The position numbers were made by a program, and so were the translations under genes. Under the pieces are notes generated by a model. The model was not told where the DNA came from and searched no databases. It worked only from the letters and a program-made list of their open reading frames with translations. A stretch of DNA of 35,275 bases, from contig JAQXNS010000030.1 in the NCBI GenBank assembly GCA_029098125.1, positions 1 to 35,275 of the forward strand. The letters run 5' to 3'. Within the stretch, counting starts at the first letter, position 1. Every line of letters starts with the position of its first letter. This document shows, piece after piece, positions 33,797 to 35,275 of this stretch. Source of the DNA: a bacterium. Lineage in GTDB: Bacteria > Bacillota_I > Bacilli_A > RFN20 > CAG-826.

Positions 33797-34859
33797 AATC
33801 AATAATTGTGTATTGGCCTTTGTTTTCATTTTTAGTTTTGTATAGTGCTTCATCAACCTTTGTGAAAAAATTCAATTCGTTATCATCTTCTTTAATTTGA
33901 TAAATTCCAGAAGAAATTTGAATCTTTTGATCTTTAATTTTTTCTAATAATATTTCGTTTATTTTAACAAGTGATTTGGCAGTTTCATCAATTGAATTTT
34001 TAGAAAATATTACAAATTCATCGCCACCAAAACGGTAAATTGAATCATATCCAAATTCTTGTACGAGTTCTTCGGATATAATTTTTAAACAAGAATCACC
34101 AACTGTGTGGCCATATGTGTCGTTAATCATTTTAAAACAATCAATGTCGCAAAGAATAATAATTGGGCGGTTTTCATGCTCAGTTAAAACATTTTCTCTT
34201 ATATATTTATCAAGAGCACGTCTATTTTTAACTTGTGTTAATTCATCAGTATAACTTTGAACTAATAATTTGTTTCTTGCAATGCTATTTTCTTTGGTTA
34301 AAGCAAATAATTTATATACCAGTAAAATTGCAATAATCGCATAGATTATCATATTAATGTAATAACCTTGCTCAAATGTTCTATCTAATGTTAAAGGTGG
34401 AACAATGCACATTAATGCTGTTCCTATTATAATAATAGCTGAATAAAACATTGGACGGAGCAAGCAAAAAGATGGCAAACTAATGAAAACTGTAAGAAAA
34501 ACAATAGGATAATTACCATCTTTCATGTCGTAATATGAAATAAAACATGCCCATGTACAGATAAAAATTGTATAAATATTCGAGAAATAATATGCTAGAT
34601 TAATTATTTTTTCGCTTTTATTTTTTCTTAGAACTAAAATTATGGCAAAACCAATAAGGGAAAGAACAAGTAATAAAATGTAGGAAATGAAATAAGCTAA
34701 ATGTTTAGGATATGCAAAATCAAAAACAATTAAAGCTCTTATTATCATTATTATTTCAATTATTGTGATTCCAGATAAAATAATAAACATACCTTTTTGG
34801 TTTTCAATTATATTGTTTTTGATCAATTCATTATTCTTTATATTAAAATTTAATTTCAT
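33795..34859 (-). CDS. membrane GGDEF diguanylate cyclase
   Basis: 354 aa. Six hydrophobic segments (about 22-185) form a membrane sensor part, then a GGDEF domain (about 200-354): SYTDELTQVKNRRALDKYI, ILCDIDCFKMINDTYGHTVGD and RFGGDEFVIF (about 273-282) with an intact GGDEF active site for making c-di-GMP. The RxxD inhibitory site just before it reads FGYD, so the Arg is missing and product inhibition is probably absent. GAGGG before ATG. Single gene. Confidence 0.92.
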   Translation of the reverse strand: MKLNFNIKNNELIKNNIIENQKGMFIILSGITIIEIIMIIRALIVFDFAYPKHLAYFISYILLLVLSLIGFAIILVLRKNKSEKIINLAYYFSNIYTIFICTWACFISYYDMKDGNYPIVFLTVFISLPSFCLLRPMFYSAIIIIGTALMCIVPPLTLDRTFEQGYYINMIIYAIIAILLVYKLFALTKENSIARNKLLVQSYTDELTQVKNRRALDKYIRENVLTEHENRPIIILCDIDCFKMINDTYGHTVGDSCLKIISEELVQEFGYDSIYRFGGDEFVIFSKNSIDETAKSLVKINEILLEKIKDQKIQISSGIYQIKEDDNELNFFTKVDEALYKTKNENKGQYTIID

Positions 34860-35139
34860 TTTGTTCCCTCTTGCGTTTTATAATCATACATTTTTTATTA
34901 TTATAAAAAAAGAATAATATATCTAAAAATACGAATTAATTCATATTTTTAGCGTATTTCTATTTGATTATGATTTTTTTGCATGAAGCGATTTTAAAAT
35001 CTATAGGCAAACGAATATCAATAAATGATATTTTGATAATTATTGATTATTCAAAGAAATATTTATTGGAACATCGTTTTAAGATAAAACAATCGTTAAT
35101 TTTTGCTTGCGTTGAGATTATATTTAATTAAATTAATTT

Positions 35140-35275
35140 TGAGCCATATAAAGAATTTGTGGGTTAAATTTTAGGTTATTTTCATTTTTTCAAATGCTGG
35201 AACAATTCTTTTTGATAAGTCTGAACAAGAAATATAAATAAGATCTTTCATATTTTCTAGATTTCTAAATCCGTA
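35140..35275 (-). mobile_element. 3' end of an ISL3-like insertion sequence (runs off the window)
   Basis: GAGCCATATAAAGAATTTGT-GGGTT (35141-35165) resembles ISL3-family terminal repeats (GGCTCTTT...TGTGGGT type, from memory) and lies just past the stop of a transposase-like fragment. The element would continue to the right. No second end is visible. Confidence 0.45.
35171..35275 (-). CDS. C-terminal fragment of a probable transposase
   Basis: The last 34 codons are open from the window edge to TAA at 35171-35173: YGFRNLENMKDLIYISCSDL then SKRIVPAFEKMKIT. The YGFRNLENMK segment recalls the GFRNFxNF-type end of ISL3 transposases. The call rests on this short match plus the adjacent terminal-repeat-like sequence. 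The gene starts outside the window. Confidence 0.45.
   Translation of the reverse strand, partial: YGFRNLENMKDLIYISCSDLSKRIVPAFEKMKIT

Larger units (their letters stand above)
34860..35275. other. end region: AT-rich spacer, then insertion-sequence end
   Basis: The first part is the upstream region of the GGDEF gene. A 53-codon plus ORF (34970-35131, MIFLHEAILKSIGKRISIND...) has no ribosome site and ends 9 bp before the IS-like boundary; it may be chance or a truncated gene. From 35140 on the sequence belongs to the element described separately. Confidence 0.5.

Overview
The window is AT-rich bacterial DNA (intergenic stretches often 15-25% GC by eye). Codon use, Shine-Dalgarno sites (AGGAGG type), NUDIX, MgtE, CdaA and GltX types, lipoproteins with lipoboxes, uxuAB, a serpin and a BspA-type leucine-rich protein all point to an uncultured, host-associated low-GC Firmicute (Bacilli or Erysipelotrichia-like, near the Mollicutes). 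TGA is used as a stop and TGG encodes Trp, so the code looks standard. I did not place it to genus.

Left part (1-9600) is accessory and partly decayed. It holds an IS21-like end, a GC-rich block with a strong terminator, a 117-aa protein of unknown function behind a long and probably structured 5' leader, and a UvrD-type helicase with an embedded nuclease-like insert and zinc ribbons. Next comes a CRISPR-like array of three 36-bp repeats at a 58-bp period. About 250 bp upstream, on the same strand, is a 21-nt sequence matching a Cas9-type tracrRNA anti-repeat; no cas gene is in the window. A frameshifted small membrane protein, an EamA transporter, a short-chain dehydrogenase and a lipoprotein esterase gene broken by three in-frame stops follow.

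Middle (9600-25700) is more housekeeping: mgtE with a hairpin directly before its ribosome site; a BRO-N/Fic protein with two palindromes at its promoter; gltX with tRNA-Glu(CUC) just downstream; and tRNA-Gly(GCC). A tight six-gene minus-strand operon follows (FAD oxidoreductase, diadenylate cyclase cdaA, unknown, deoD, NERD-like membrane protein, six-TM membrane protein). Then come nitroreductase, NUDIX, a flavodoxin/ferredoxin protein plus SDR pair, an unknown membrane protein and a CotH-like lipoprotein.

Right part (25700-35275) suits a gut or mucosal lifestyle: uxuA-uxuB for hexuronate breakdown; three lipoproteins (Cys-rich/BspA-like, a frameshifted one, and a serpin); a MerR regulator with a Bmr-like promoter; and a membrane GGDEF diguanylate cyclase. 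The window ends in the probable 3' end of an insertion sequence.

A dispersed intergenic repeat of about 40 bp centred on CTGCAG occurs at least seven times between 8 kb and 34 kb, in both orientations. One copy has become part of a lipoprotein signal peptide. The strongest novelty candidates are the cas-less tracrRNA/CRISPR remnant, the structured leader of the 117-aa gene, and this repeat family.
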